Shown: positions 47,064-60,600 of the stretch, one piece after another | Layout: each line of letters begins with the position of its first letter | Position numbering within the stretch: the first letter of the stretch is position 1 | Assembly: GCA_022036555.1 (NCBI GenBank) | Contig: CM039122.1 | Location: 5,979,559 to 6,043,558, forward strand | Length of the DNA: 64,000 bases | Reading direction: 5' to 3' | Source: Microstegium vimineum | Lineage: Eukaryota > Streptophyta > Magnoliopsida > Poales > Poaceae | Notes under the pieces: model-generated | The model's database searches: none | What the model was told of the DNA's origin: nothing | What the model saw: the letters and a program-made list of their open reading frames with translations, nothing else | Position numbers and translations under genes: made by a program

Positions 47064-47310
47064 GGATATGTTTAGATCAACAAGGGTTAGTTTATCAGTT
47101 GGACCTAAAAAATAACCCAAATTAAGTAAGGTTCGTCAGCTAGTTAGATAACAACTAGTTAAAAATTTGGCTAATAAATTAGTCCACCTATTTAGCTAGC
47201 CCCAACGCTTGGATTGACTAAGTCTAATTTTTAGCTAGCCCCAACGCTTGGATTGACTAAGTCTAATTTTTAGCTAGCTAACTATTAGCTCTTGATATCT
47301 AAACAGAACC
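47064..47310. mobile_element. Second MITE abutting the first, about 247 bp
   Basis: GGATATGTTTAGATCAAC at the left is mirrored by TTGATATCTAAACAGAACC at the right. The interior contains a 39-bp tandem duplication (TTAGCTAGCCCCAACGCTTG onward, at 47192 and 47231) and several TTAGCTAGC palindromes. It begins exactly where the previous MITE ends. Confidence 0.65.
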
Positions 47311-47333
47311 TTATTTTTAAAACATTAAGAGTT

Positions 47334-47334
<1 letters not shown>

Positions 47335-47426
<92 letters not shown>

Positions 47427-47427
47427 T
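47335..47427. repeat. (TAA)n microsatellite, about 93 bp
   Basis: About 30 TAA units with one interruption near 47390. Likely to be length-variable between individuals. Confidence 0.95.
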
Positions 47428-48376
47428 AGCGAGAGCACCATCGTTTAGAGTTGCTTCCAACCTACATAGACAAAAATAAAGAAGTCGACCTTGCGCTATT
47501 TTGTCTTTGTATGCCCCACACACATGGTAGGATCAGTACTACTTTTTATTGCTTCTCCTTTGGCACTAGAAACAAGCAAGTTATCCACCTTTAGTTTGTA
47601 TTACTAAGTGTGTCCATTCTCCATCCCTTTTTGACCATGCTAGAAAAACAAACAGGCGCGCAGTTCAATATGTAAATATTGTTCATCTATAAATTAAATT
47701 TATGATATTTGGTGAGGGGTATATATATGGGGGCACTTTACCATCTTAAAACTATATACGGACCTACATGTTTCTTACTATCATCATTAAGCCGTTACGG
47801 AAAGAGGGGTTGGGGTGTTGGCACTGCGCACACGCATATTTAGAGTACAAAAAGATGCCTACTTATTTGACCCCAGTCTTACTAGCTACTACGTAATTGA
47901 AGTGATGTAATGCTATGAGTTTATGTACATGTATGTTTCTTGTTATTTAATTAGCGGGCAACAAATAACTTGATTACCAAAAAAAAAAGATAACCCGATC
48001 GCGCATAACATTAGTTTCTATATCTCATATCCTTAACACATCCCTCTTGCCCTTAGGTTCATGCTTGCTTTTGAGTGCAAACATGACTTTGTACATTTCA
48101 CCAAAGCTAGCTGCATCATGAATTTATGAGAAATAACGGTATCATTGAACTGTCATGCATTTAATCATGCGCTGCTGATTACCTCATCAACAACTATCAT
48201 GCAGAGAGATAGATCCATGCAGGAGCTGATCGACGGCGGCGACACTATCATATCTAAATGATTGCTCGTAGATTTTGTGGGAACTAGAAATGGACGCATG
48301 CATTGGCACAAAGACCCAACAAAAAACACTGGTAGTTATATTAACACTGGTAGTTATATTAGGCACGTAGACATGG

Positions 48377-48417
<41 letters not shown>

Positions 48418-49793
48418 TATACCCAGCAGCAGAGAAAGCCTCATTTCTTGCAGTACGTTCTGGAGAGCTATTCGATATATATCATGGCATTGGTGCCCGT
48501 GTGGGCCACCTAGAAGTCATGCATCTTCCTTCTTTCTCTTCTTTACATTGCTGACCAGAGGACTTCTGCTCGGGAGGCAGTAGACGACTATATAAGGGAG
48601 TCCCCAATAAGATAGAACTTGCTTCCTGCTGACATGAAAGAGAGAGACAATAAAAAAGCAGCTCGCTAGCAAGATAACAAGAGTTAGTCCCCTGATGGTC
48701 ACTCTCTCACAGCATGTGTTCCCCAGCTCTGATGTTATATTGATTTTTTTTTTCTTGCTTCTCTCTTAACACACGTCAACAGACTCTTTAAAAAAGCTGT
48801 TGTGGACGCCCTAAGAACTCGACGAGTAACACATAATGCCCCGACTTGCCAGTGGGGCCCTCTCCCCGATTAAAAAAATATTTTCTTTTGGATTTTCTTG
48901 GTTTGAACTTCTCGTCGAAGTGCTAGGTAAAAAATACTCAGCAAAGACGGTATTGCCGATTACTTTTTTTACCGAGTGCCTCAGGCACTCAGCAAAACGT
49001 CCGACTCCACACTACTGGAAACTCGAATAGGTTTGTGTGTGCAAAAAAAATACAGGAAAATGCATATCTTGACATAAAAATATTTTTATGATAGTGTACC
49101 GAAAGAAAATAACCGCTCGAACTAGCTTGATAGAAAAAAAAATGTTGGTTCACTACAATAAACTATTTTTTTTGTCGGTCTACACGCACGGAAAAATTGC
49201 TTTCATCCAGGTTAATTCCTTTTCTCATATGCAGGTATCACGACAAGAAAAAGCATAACACCGACAGGGAAAAGCATTTTTCCCTGTCTACTACTAATAG
49301 AACACTGACAGAAAATTATCATTTACCCTGTTGGGACGTAGGAAATATAATTAGTTTTCATATGACAACACTATTTATTTCCAAAACAACAGTAGCTTAA
49401 ATCAATTATACAATAGTCTCACTAGAACAAATCACAACTTATCATTATAAATTGCATACAATAGATGTTTCCCGTGCATTACAACAAGTTCAAAATATTC
49501 ACATGATGACATCATGTATTGTGGATTAACAAGAAATTATTAAAGGATTAGAAGTATGTTTAATACACGTTGGCAAAGCTGCATCTGTGACCACTGTCAA
49601 GTGCCAACTGACTAGAAACACTAGCCATCCTCCTTGCTGTCGCACGCTGCCATGTGCACCCATGCATGCCAGGAAGTGCTTCTAGGATAGCACCGACCCC
49701 CATGATAGTTTACACATTGAAGGTCTATAGACTCTATAATAACCGTGATTTGGTTTGTCAAGTTTTCTAAATAGTGTGCTTGTCAACGAAATA
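47428..49793. other. Intergenic DNA with a (TA)n run and CACTA-like fragments
   Basis: A (TA)n run lies at about 48380-48411. From about 48900 to 49330 words typical of CACTA elements appear (CACTACTGGAAACTCG, GAGTGCCTCAGGCACTC, CACTACAATAAACT, ACCGACAGGGAAAAGC), but no complete element can be bounded. No gene is supported. Confidence 0.4.
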
Positions 49794-50785
49794 TGATGGT
49801 CGATAGTCTACCGAGGGGTATGCCCAAGGTAGTAGATTAAATTAAGGAGGTGTGGTGATGACTGCTGAAGCGTAAGGCACGACGATTTAGATACAGATTC
49901 AGGCCGGCAAATCATCGTAATACCCTACGTCCTGTGTTCTGGTGGCTAGATTATAATATGAGAGATTGTGTTTTGAGGGGGGTCCCTGCTCGCCTTAAAT
50001 AATTGGGGAGCAGGGTTACAATTTCCTTATCCTAGCGGATTACAATCGGTTCCTCAAGGCAAGAGATCTGAATCTATCTCTAGCATCTTGCTTGGCGAGC
50101 AAGGCTTCTGGAGAGTCCCTAGCGAGCACGGCTAGCTGGTCGCGTGTTGCAGGGCCTTGCGAGCTGGGTTGTCCTTGACAAACGGCTCAAATAGGTCCAT
50201 AGAGGTATACAAAGGTAATATCCCCACAGCTAGTCCCCGAACACTTTGTATCCGTCAAGCGAAACATTCTGATGTCTTTCGAGCAGGTTCGACCTAGTTG
50301 CCTTGTGTCAGTAGCATTGGAGACGACCTCCGACCAGGTTGTGTGGTCGGGAACATATCTGGAGAAGCCTTCCGACTAGGTGGAGTAGGTCGGAAACCAT
50401 ATGGAGAATTCTTCCGACAAGGTAAAAGCTGGTCGAGATCATCTGATCTTGGTTGGCGACCAGGTCACTCACATTGTTGGAACTCACTGCTTTGCCGAAA
50501 GGATGTAAAGTGCTGAAGAAAAGTTTCAAGAGATTTTTCTTGATGAAGTGTATCCACTTAGAGCTTGCAAGACTGCAAGGAACAACGAGGTCCTAGTAGA
50601 AGTCTGTACAAGTCCATCGTGGCGAACTCCTTGGCTTTGTCGAAGAAGAAGACAAATACATTCACCGCAAGGTGAAGTATATCCACTTAGTCCCCGAGCT
50701 TGATAGTAGGTGTAGTAGACATGTAGTGCTGAGCTGTAGAGCATTGTAGCTGGCGCAGTCCCCGAGCCTACAGTCCTCGAGCCAA

Positions 50786-51600
50786 TGTGTTCGGCGACGA
50801 GGGTCGACGAGAGTCGTAAGTCATCGATGAGGTCGGCGAGAGCCGAGCCGAGTCGTTTGACGAGGTCGGCGAGAGTCATGACGGGTCGGCGACAAGGGTC
50901 GACGAGGTCGGCGAGAGACATGACAGGTCGGCGACGAGGTCGACGAGAGTCATGACGGGTCGGCGACGAGGGTCGACGAGGTCGGAAAGAGACATGACGG
51001 GTCAACAATGAGGGTCGACGAGGTCGGCGAGAGTCATGACGGGTCAGTGACGAGGGTCCCTTGCCTCATGTATGCAGGCACTGGGCATGTAGCTTTAGAG
51101 ACCTCAGCCTTAGTTTAACCTTTCCTTCATAGCGACGAGGGCAGACGCTTGTGCACGAGTAGAGAGGTCAGGATGTCACTCGAGAGGACTACCGGCCATT
51201 CATAGTGCAGAGGGCGGACAGGGCGGACAGCTCATGCACGCGTATGGCGGAACCGATAGCCCTGGCTCTAGGATTCGCGTATGGCGGAACCGATAGCCCT
51301 GGCTCTAGGATTCTTCTGCTCTAGCCAGGCTGCTTGGAGGGTTCGACGAGATCGGTGAGAGTCGTGATGAGTCGTTGACGAGGTTGGCGACAAGAGTTGA
51401 CGAGGTTGGCGATGAGAGTCGACGACGAGGGTCGTCGACGATGGACAACGAGGGATGTCGACGAGGTCGGCGACGAGAGCCGTCGACGAGGGTCGAGGAG
51501 GGACATCAACGAGGTTGTGACAAGGGAGGTCGTCGACGAGGGATGTCAACGAGGTCGTCGACGAGGGTCGACGAGAAGTGAGATGAGTCGTCGGCGGCGA
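50786..51600. repeat. GTCGACGAGG-rich tandem repeats inside the gypsy-like fragment
   Basis: Two blocks (about 50786-51060 and 51330-51600) are made of irregular units built from GTCGACGAGGTCGGCGAGAG and TCATGACGGGTCGGCGACGA. Units vary from about 20 to 60 bp. The block between them holds the 37-bp duplication. Confidence 0.8.
51239..51312. repeat. Perfect 37-bp tandem duplication
   Basis: CGCGTATGGCGGAACCGATA and the next 17 bases (to AGGATT) are repeated without change at 51239-51275 and 51276-51312. Confidence 0.95.
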
Positions 51601-51982
51601 GGGCTATCTATGAGAGGTGATGGCGCCAGCGGTGGTCGCAAGAGCTGTCGGAGAGCTGACATCGAGCGGCCTCCACGACGTTGATGCAGTCGGCGATCTT
51701 CTCATTGGCGCAGTCGATGGACTTGATTAGATCATCCGGGCTGGCGGATCTTGGCGTACGGAGCGTCGGCGCGATGGTGCGAAGAGAGGACGGCGAAGCG
51801 TCGAGCGCGGGGGCTATGCGGATTCCACGATCTCCGAGGCAGGGACAATGCTGCCGACGGTTCAGATCATAGATATGATCTGGAAAGTTGCACCGACCAT
51901 CGAGTAGGACCATGGAGTCGGGGAAGGTGATTGCTTGATGAGACATGGCGTCGTGACACACACCTCCTACCTGGCGCGCTAA

Positions 51983-52082
51983 NNNNNNNNNNNNNNNNNN
52001 NNNNNNNNNNNNNNNNNNNNNNNNNNNNNNNNNNNNNNNNNNNNNNNNNNNNNNNNNNNNNNNNNNNNNNNNNNNNNNNNNN
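51983..52082. other. Assembly gap (100 N)
   Basis: Exactly 100 N. This is the conventional size for a gap of unknown length, so the true distance is not known. Confidence 0.99.
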
Positions 52083-55000
52083 TTGTTGTCATAAATCTTG
52101 GCTCTCTTTTCCATAAATTTGATCAAACATGAAAAAGTTTGAATTCAAACAACTCTAGGAATTTATTTATTTAAGGACGAAGAGGGTATATATATTACTA
52201 TCAAATATGTCTGGGTGTTGCAATGTTACATTCACTTTGTTGTGGAGCAGTCGATTTGCAGCTTAAAGATTTATTCAGGGATCTGCATGCATTTCAATGT
52301 GTCATAGAATCGATCTAGTGGATGTGTTCATGTGTTATGGTTTGGAGATTTATTCAATGACCACACATCTCGGTTGTAAGTGGTCATTCTTGTTTTAAAT
52401 AAAATATTGGGGAGCTCTACTCCAGGGTTCCTTTCAAAAAGATGACAGGAAGAATCCTCTTTCTTATTATGGGCGTGTTTGGGTTGGAATGCTTATAGTC
52501 AGATTGTAGGTGAAAATAATTGAAAATCACACCCAAACACCTTTGATTATTTTTAGATTGTCTAGGAATCAAGTAGTTAAAATAATCGTAATTCAAACTA
52601 GGAGAGGTGTTTTCTGATGTACCGCGAACTTCTTCTCACAATTTGGCCACCGCGAATGATTTTCCACCTGGTGTCCCTCGCCTCCTACTCTGTTTCCCCG
52701 CCAAACATCGTTGTGGTACACCGCCGCCCTCACGTGGGATTGGTTGCGCTCTAGGTCAAAGGGTCTCGGCGGCCTCCTCCTCTATGCCTGGTGGTGCTTC
52801 TCGCTCGAACCCCTTCCTCCTCTAGTGCTCGATCCCACAGGTGAGCCTTCCTACGGGCGGCGCTCCCTATAGGCGGCCTCACTCGACCCCTGCCTCCTTT
52901 AGTTCTCAGGGCTCCCTACAGGCGGCTCTCCACACGGGGCTCCCCAAGGCTTCTTTGCTTCCTCGCTTTCGCTCGATGAAGGAAGATGGCTGAGAAGACA
53001 AGCCGAGGGAGGGACACATATGTCCTTTCACACTTCCCATAGTCATACAATCAAGATTGTCAAACATATCTGATTCTCTCTATCATAGATTTTTTTAGAC
53101 CATATGGCTTATAATAAAATAATGAGATTATAATCAATTCTTATATAAGCAGTCTTAAGCAGGGTCTATAATAAGGTATGGATTAAAAGGATATAGGTGC
53201 ATACCTATATAGCTCTATAATTGTTAATCCATCTAAAATTAAATAGGGAGTTTCTTTGTTTGTTCTTTGGCAAAGCAACCAAGTTTAACAGCTAGATTAC
53301 CGTAAAAAGTTCATCTTTGGCCTGAAATGATTAAAGATGAAGCACAAAGCTCGTCTTGCAACCTTAGACGTACCCGAGGTTTCTAATCATGATGTAGTAG
53401 CGATACATTTTCTGAATGGTGGTGTGAACATGCTTGAGTTGTTTGTCAATGGATCCCAATATACTAGTGGTGAAAGATCAGAGCACACTGGAGTTAAGCT
53501 TTTGTTAAAGGGACAAAATCTATGCATGGAGGAAGTGTCTGAAATCTTGTCCTTTCATCGCCCTCTCCTTTACTTTTTGTGTGATCTTTGAACAAGCAGG
53601 ATGATTATTATGTGACATAGTTTAGGCATAATGAAGGTCCCTAAAGTTATTATTTTGTAATTCAGGCAAACTAAAGTGTGGTTCACACTTCAAACTAGTC
53701 ATCGGTCATACAAGGTTTCACTACAAGACAATCAAGCCATATATATTTTGGCCTGTCTAGATCGATGCATGCTAGGGGTACACGGATATATAGTTTCCAT
53801 TAAGCAATAATCTATCCTAAAAAAAAATCACAAAAAAAAAAAGACGTCAAGTTTTCGAAACCGAAGAAGTAATTACACTTTTCTTGGTTTTTCTCCAGAC
53901 GACGATTGTTGAATCTTTTATGGAAGGTTTGGAATAACAACGAACTGGTGATTCTACACTAAGGCCAGCACCCAATCAACGCAAACCCGGCCGGGCGTGT
54001 AAATGCAATAATGCATTGGAAGTGGAATGGCGGAACTGAACTGAAAAAGGAGATGGATCCCCGCCGGTCGTTGGGTCTCCGGTCAAGACGAGCTAAGCTA
54101 GCGTTGTTTTCCATCCGGGGCGCCCTTTTCGCGAGGCGCTTTTCATCTGTGTGGCCAGGGCCAGCTAAAGCTAAAACAACAGCAGCCACATACAACCACA
54201 CAGCCCCAGCTGAACTGAGAATTGAACGAGCGATCGAGCCAGCTACCTTTCATCGTCGGGGAAGCCATCCGTTTCGGTCGATTTCACGTTAACTTCGCCG
54301 AGGCAACGCGTGCTAGCTCAGTCACATACCTAGACTCTGACTGAAACTAAAACGGCGTCCCTGCTGGTGCTGGTCGCCGTTGCTGAAAGAAGATGTATAT
54401 GTGCATGGTGAAAATATTTCCTCACTGAAGTGACCTGCCGCGCGCTTTCTGTTCCCCTGTCGCGGCTGAGTCGCTGAGCTTTTGGTGCGCGTGTGAATGC
54501 GCTCTTTGACTCTGCTGACGACCATGCATCCATCGTTCCAGCTTCAGGTTCAGGATTGAGTGAATTCGTCATTTCCTGGCTGCAGACGTTTTTCAGGGCT
54601 GATATATATAGGCCAATTTGGACACAGACTCAGGTATGAAAATGACTCGGTAGGTGGCCCAGCGAGGCCGTTAAATGGGCTGTCGACCTACTGATGGTGT
54701 GCTAGAAGATTAAGCCCAGCTCGATCGATCAAGTGCTCTGCATCATGCATGAATGCATGGTCAAGGAGGAGGAGGAGCTAGGAGGAGAATCCAGTGCAAA
54801 TAAATCCCAGCTAGACGACGGCCATTTGGATGACCTCTGCTTCGTAATTTTAGGATGGGATAGATTCATCTAGTGTCTAGTTAGTTGTGATATCTAGTGT
54901 CTACAACATGTAACTATACTAGATACTAGATTATAGGATGGGATAACCTTGAGTCTGTTGTACTCGTCACAATGTGTACATGCCACGATGGGGAGCTGCT

Positions 55001-55800
55001 CCCATCCTATATAACACAAAGCCGAGTGTCTGAGAAGGCACGCTCGTTAACCCTAAAAACTCTATCATATTTTACACACGTTGAGTTTTTCTTGTCCTCA
55101 TTATTTTCACAATAGATTTGTTTGGATTTATTCTGCAGGAGAAGGCCGGCCCTGTTGCTATCCATCTTGGCAACGGCCTAGGCTGGCGTCAGACGGTGAC
55201 AATGCATGGCCCAGTAATCGTGTACCTGTCGGCTCTCTCGTCTTTCGTCGTCCATCAACCAATCGGATTCATTGGACGGCTATAAATCGGACAGCTAGCC
55301 ATTCGCTGGATGCTCGCGGTCACGCATGGGCCCTAGCTAGTAGGGCATTTCTTGGTTCGCCTATTCTTCTCATGCGCCCTACCAAATACCAATCCATTGC
55401 TTCCTGGCTCCTCACCTACCTGTGTTTGATGACACCTTTATTTGATGCTTCGTATGGCAATTTTTTCCTGGCAAACTCTTTGCATGATTCATGTGGTTTG
55501 CCGGCATGCTCGTGTGTATATTTTTTTTGAAAGACATTTTTTTTCATATGGCCTGGTAATTTCCTGGTAAACTCTCGGCAATGCTCTCCATGTGGTTTGC
55601 CGGCATGCATGTTCATTCCTGTAGAAATGTTTGTTCTTCCTTCTCTAGAACATTGGAACTTTCAGTAGCGAATTATAAGCGATCGTGTACTCGATCTCGC
55701 TCTCCGGTCACAAACAACTGATGTTTACAACGTTGACACAGTCTTTGAAACATAACTTCATTTGGGCACTACTTTTTATTATTATCATATGGCTAGCTGT
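52083..55800. other. Intergenic DNA, no secure gene
   Basis: A GC-richer stretch lies at 52600-52990. An 84-codon open frame at 53337-53591 has no recognisable domain. At 54830-55140 a TCTAGTGTCTA-rich stretch with CCTATATAACACA looks like a worn LTR but cannot be bounded. A diverged direct repeat (CATGTGGTTTGCCGGCATGC at about 55490 and 55592) lies just before the copia element. Confidence 0.4.
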
Positions 55801-56339
55801 TGTTGGAATTAGATCTCTCACCGTTTAGGCCTAACGGCCTAACAGGCCTTAGATCTGCGCCCTGATCGGGGGCGCCAAACCTTGTGGTTGGTGGGCCCCC
55901 GTCGCACAGCGCTATATAGATGAGGTGGGGTCGGGGCGCTCAGGACGACGTACGAGGTTCACCTGAGCCGCCAGTCTCCCCACCGACACTCTAACCCTAA
56001 TCCGATCTGAGGGGTATTGCCAGCGACGGGAAGCACCACCGACGCTGGCGAGCACCCGGATGCAGGCGGCTTTCACGCCTACCGCGACCACCGACATTGC
56101 AGGAGAGGAGGAGGAGCCTACGCCGACGACCATGACGGGTAGCGGCTCCACCAGCACCAACCCGAACCCCACTAGAGCCGCCACTGCGACCGCATCTCCC
56201 GTCGACAACTCCGGTCGGTGCACTACCTCTCCTCTCTCTCCATCTATCTCTTTGCATCATGAATTGCATACTATTATCTATTGTACGTAACCTGTTTTCC
56301 CTAATGGATCCGCTCTTAGACGATCCTATGAATCTAACA
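55801..56339 (+). repeat. 5' LTR of the decayed copia element
   Basis: 539 bp, from TGTTGGAATTAGATCTC to CCTATGAATCTAACA. A TATATA near 55912 (GCGCTATATAGATGAGG) may be the TATA box. It is alignable along its length with 62082-62602. Confidence 0.9.
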
Positions 56340-56340
56340 A

Positions 56341-56350
56341 TGGTATCAGA
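56341..56350 (+). other. Primer-binding site of the decayed copia element
   Basis: TGGTATCAGA, matching the initiator tRNA-Met type PBS, one base after the LTR. Confidence 0.85.
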
Positions 56351-57622
56351 TCGCCTCCTACGGAGGGGATCCATCCTTTGGGAACTGGATCAGAGCCGGA
56401 TCGGCTCAAACAAATCGAAACCCTAACCCTAATTGAAGAACAGCAGGGGTTAAGGAGAACGAACGTGAACGAAAACTCTAGATCGGGATGCGAAACTCCA
56501 GAAAATGAAACCCAATCGAAAATGAACTCTACACCCTAATCGTAAATGTTCGAGCAGAGGGTTAGGGAAAGAACTGAAACGCAAAATCGAATCGAACTTC
56601 AAACCCAAACACAGGGCCGGCGGGACTGCTCCTCCCTTACGGCCGGCCATCACTCGAAACCTCGCGACTCCGCGTTTGAACGCACTGCAAGGCCACGCCT
56701 TGCGCGCAAAGAATCGGGCACCGCAGCAGAGCCGCTCGTCGGCGACGTGCTCAGCCGAGGGCGAGCGCGCTCGCCGGCGAGAGGGCCCGCGACGGCGCGG
56801 TCTTCTTCCTCTCCGGCGAGTTGCTCTCTGCCTCCGCTCTCTCTCTCTCGGTTGTGTGTGTTGTGGCGCGGGGAGAAAGCAGAGACGGGAAGGGACAGAA
56901 ATCGAATGAGTTAGGGTTTGGGGGGGGGGCGCCGGCTGACTGCCGGTTTTGTTCTCCCGAAAATGAAGCACCACCATCCGATGTAGGTTTCCTACATCCA
57001 ACGGCTAATGAAGAGCCCTGGCTGCTGGGCCGAATGAGCCCAGGCGGGTGGGGGTACGCGCGGCTGGGCTGGGCTGTTTTGGCCACTGGGCCACTTGGTT
57101 TGCCACGGCCTGCGATAAACAGTAAACTTTACGAATTCATTTTTCCGGAAATAATGACAAAGTTTGAATTTGAATGGCTTTGAATATAATTTTGATGAAT
57201 TTTCTCTGTGTCAATTTTATATCCAACAATATTTTTTTTGTTCAGAGAATAATTTGAATTGTTTTTTTCTGGAAAATATGATTATGATGATTATTATATT
57301 ATTATTGTTTCCGCTGCGAAGAAAATATTGAATCTGTCTCTTAATTAAATTTGAACCAACGGGATAATTTAATTTTGAGCGAGTTATGAATTCTCTGAAA
57401 ATTTTGATGAAATTATAGTACTGTTATTTTCTGACCAACATTGTTAATAACATTATTATAATGAATTGTTATGCATTTATTTTACTTCTGCCCAATGATG
57501 ATGTATAATTCTTGTATAGATGAATTGTATGTTTTAATTTTGACCAACGTTGAGTTAAGTCATGCAATTTTTATGATGAATGTTTCTCACTTTTCTTTGG
57601 ACAAATTTCAGGAGTTAAAGGA

Positions 57623-60600
57623 ATGGTGAATATCAACAACATTCCACCGCTCAACGGTACCAACTACCGGGTGTGGCGGGAGAAGTACGAGCTGTAACTT
57701 GCATTGACAGAGATTGATCTTGCCATTACTTCACCATGTCCTACTATTCCAGAGGAATCGGAAAAGCAAACTGATGAAACTGATGAAGCATTCAACGCCC
57801 AAAAGCGTGATCATGCTAAGGTCTGAATGAAATATGATATTGAACACAGGCTTTGGATTCAATCCAATCGAAAATGTCTATTGGTGGCGAAAGCCACTGT
57901 TGAAGACCAAATCCGAGGGTCCATCCCAGAATGCATCACCGCCATTGACTACCTCGAAAGGGTGAAAAGTCAGTTTACTGGATCTTCCAAGGCCACAGCA
58001 AGCACCATGATACATAAACTTGTATCTGAAAAATACAATGGTGGTGGTGTGCGTCAACACATATTGAAAATGAATACAATGGCAGCAAAATTAAAGACAA
58101 TGGATTTGGGGATCAATGATAAGTTCCTCATTCACTTGGTCTTTCTTTCTCTGTCAAAAGAATTCGAAACCTTTGTTGTGAACTATAACATGATGTCCGA
58201 AAACTGGGACATTGAAAAGCTCATTGCAATGTGTGTTCAGGAGGAAGAGAGACTTAAGTCCTCACAGGGTGACTCAGCTCATCTTGTGAAGGAAAATAAA
58301 AGAAAGAATTATTATAAGAAACCACAGGGGAAACCCCAGTGGAATAAAGGCTCTTCCTCCAAGCCACAAAAAAATGCAATTGAAAAGGGAAAAGAAAAGG
58401 ACTCTCCGGATGAGGACTACTGAAAATATGGCAATGCTAAAAAAGACTAGTGCAAGGAATGCTTGAAGAGAGGGCATTACAAGAGAGACTGCCCAGTCTA
58501 CCTGAAAAAGTTACTGAAGAAAGGTGATGATACTATCACATTTGTAGATAAATCCCTGTTTTTATGTTATTCGAACACCACTTGGTGGATTGATTCAGGA
58601 GCAACAATTCACGTTTCGAATTCTTTACAGGGGTTAAGTGGGAGGAGAACTCTGCAAAGAGGAGAAAAAACGATTAAAGTTGCGAATGGAGTACAAGCTG
58701 GAGTTGAAGCCATTGGCGATCTAGCTTTAGAATTAAAGAATGGCTTTGTACTTAAGCTTCAAAATGTACTCTATGTTCCCTCTTTGCATAGGAATTTAAT
58801 AAGTGTTTCGAAACTTGATGATGATGGATTTGACTATCATTTTGGTAATGGCAGATGTCAGATATTTGATAATAATAAGTGTGTTGGTCTTGCCTTCCGA
58901 CAAGACAATCTTTATTTATTATCTCTTGCTAAGAATGTGAATCATGAATGTGATATTGTGAATGATGTGAATGTCTCCCAATCTACAAATGAGAACAAGA
59001 AGCGGAAGAGAAATGAAAGCGTCTCTTCGAAGCTATGACATTGTTGTTTGGGCCATATTTCGAGGGGGAGAATAGAACGCTTAGTGAAACAATCCATTCT
59101 TCCGCACTTAGAATTCTCCGATTTAGAACAATGTGTTGATTGCATCAAAGGAAAATATGTTAAGAAAATAAAGAAAGATGCTAAACGAAGCACGAAAGTA
59201 TTAGAAATAATCCACACAGACATTTCCGGTCCATTCCCAATGAAAAGCGTGGATGGTTATGATTCGTTCATAACATTCACGGATGATTACTCTCGTTATG
59301 GCTATATTTATCCAATTAAAGAAAGAACAGAAGCATTGGATAAATTTAAGATATTTAAAACCGAAATTGAAAATCAACACAACTTGAAAATAAAGATAGT
59401 TCGATCAGACCGTGGTGGAGAATATTATGGGCGACATACCCGTATGGCCAAATTCCAAGTCCTTTTGCAAGGTTCCTACAGGAAAATGGTATAGTCGCTC
59501 AATACTCCACATCGGGGGAGCCTCAACAGAATGGAGTGGCTGAAAGAAGAAACCGTACCCTAATAAATATGGTGAGAAGCATGATGAGTTACTCCACACT
59601 ACCGATTGGTTTATGGATGGAGGCACTGAAAACCGCCATTCACATACTTAATCGAGTACCAAGCAAGTCGGTGCAGAAAACACCATATGAATTATGGACA
59701 GGAAGAGAACCCTCACTTAAGCACTTACGTGTGTGGGTTGTCCAGCTGAGGCAAAGGTTTTTAACCCAAATATTGGAAAGTTAGACTCCAAGACTGTCAG
59801 CTGCCATTTCATTGGCTATCTAGAAAGATCGAAAGGATATCGATTCATTCTATTCTCCTGATAGATACACGAAATTTATTGAAACAATACACGCTGTGTT
59901 CTTGGAGGATGATATGATTAGGGGGAGCAAGGTAATATGTGAAATTAGCCTTGAGGAGAAGCGAGTACATGTACCTACTCCGATGGTTGAAGAACCATAC
60001 TTTACGTTACCTGCTACCGTTGTTGCACCGGCAGTACAGGACGCTGTGGTGACAACGCCTGTTGTGAGTTCTCCCATAGCGACAACGGATGAACAAGAGG
60101 AACCTGTCCATCAGGAGTCTGTAGAACCAAATGTTGCTAATGAGGAAGAACAACAACATCCCATAGTGGACCAAGTGCCAGAGGCCCCTAGAAGGTCTCA
60201 AAGAACTAGAAGGCCTCAAAGAACTAGAAGGTCTCAAAGAACTAGAAGGTCAACTATTCTAGATGATTATGAAATTTATGAAACTGAAGAATTCCATATG
60301 GAAGATGACCCTATAACTTTTGAAGAAGCCATGAGAAGCGAACTCTCATCGAAGTGGCTTCAGGCCATGGAAGATGAGATGAAATCTATGAATACCGACA
60401 AGGTTTGAGTTCTAGAAAATATTCCTAAAGGGGCTAAGAAAGTAGGCTCCAAATGGGTCTATAAAACGAAATATGACTCCCAAGGGAATATTGAAAGACA
60501 CAAAGCGCGACTTGTGGCTAAGGGTTTTACCCAAAGAGAATGTATTGATTACAATGAAACCTTTTCCCCGATTTCTTGTAAAGATTCTTTCAGAATTATT

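Larger units (their letters stand above)
49794..51982 (-). mobile_element. Ty3/gypsy-like LTR element fragment, running into the assembly gap
   Basis: On the minus strand the sequence just before the gap reads TTAGCGCGCCAGGTAGGAGG, close to the TGGCGCGCCAGGTAGG primer-site region of several grass gypsy elements. It is followed by an open leader frame (SHQAITFPDSMVLLDG...). At the other end, 49794 onward (TGATGGTCGATAGTCTACCG, CCCAAGGTAGTAGATTA, CGTAATACCCTACGTCCTGTG) looks like an LTR end of the same group. No integrase or RT lies between, so this is a non-autonomous or heavily deleted copy. The 5' LTR would fall in or beyond the gap. Confidence 0.6.

Noticed and set aside
50786..51600. A CRISPR-like array
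   Set aside because: Units and spacers are irregular, repeats are joined without unique spacers, and the genome is eukaryotic.
53337..53591. An 84-codon frame as a gene
   Set aside because: It has a clean ATG and stop but no recognisable domain, no splice context and AT-rich composition. It is mentioned only in the interval note.
55081..55530. A 149-codon frame as a gene
   Set aside because: The composition is not coding-like and it contains one half of a direct repeat.
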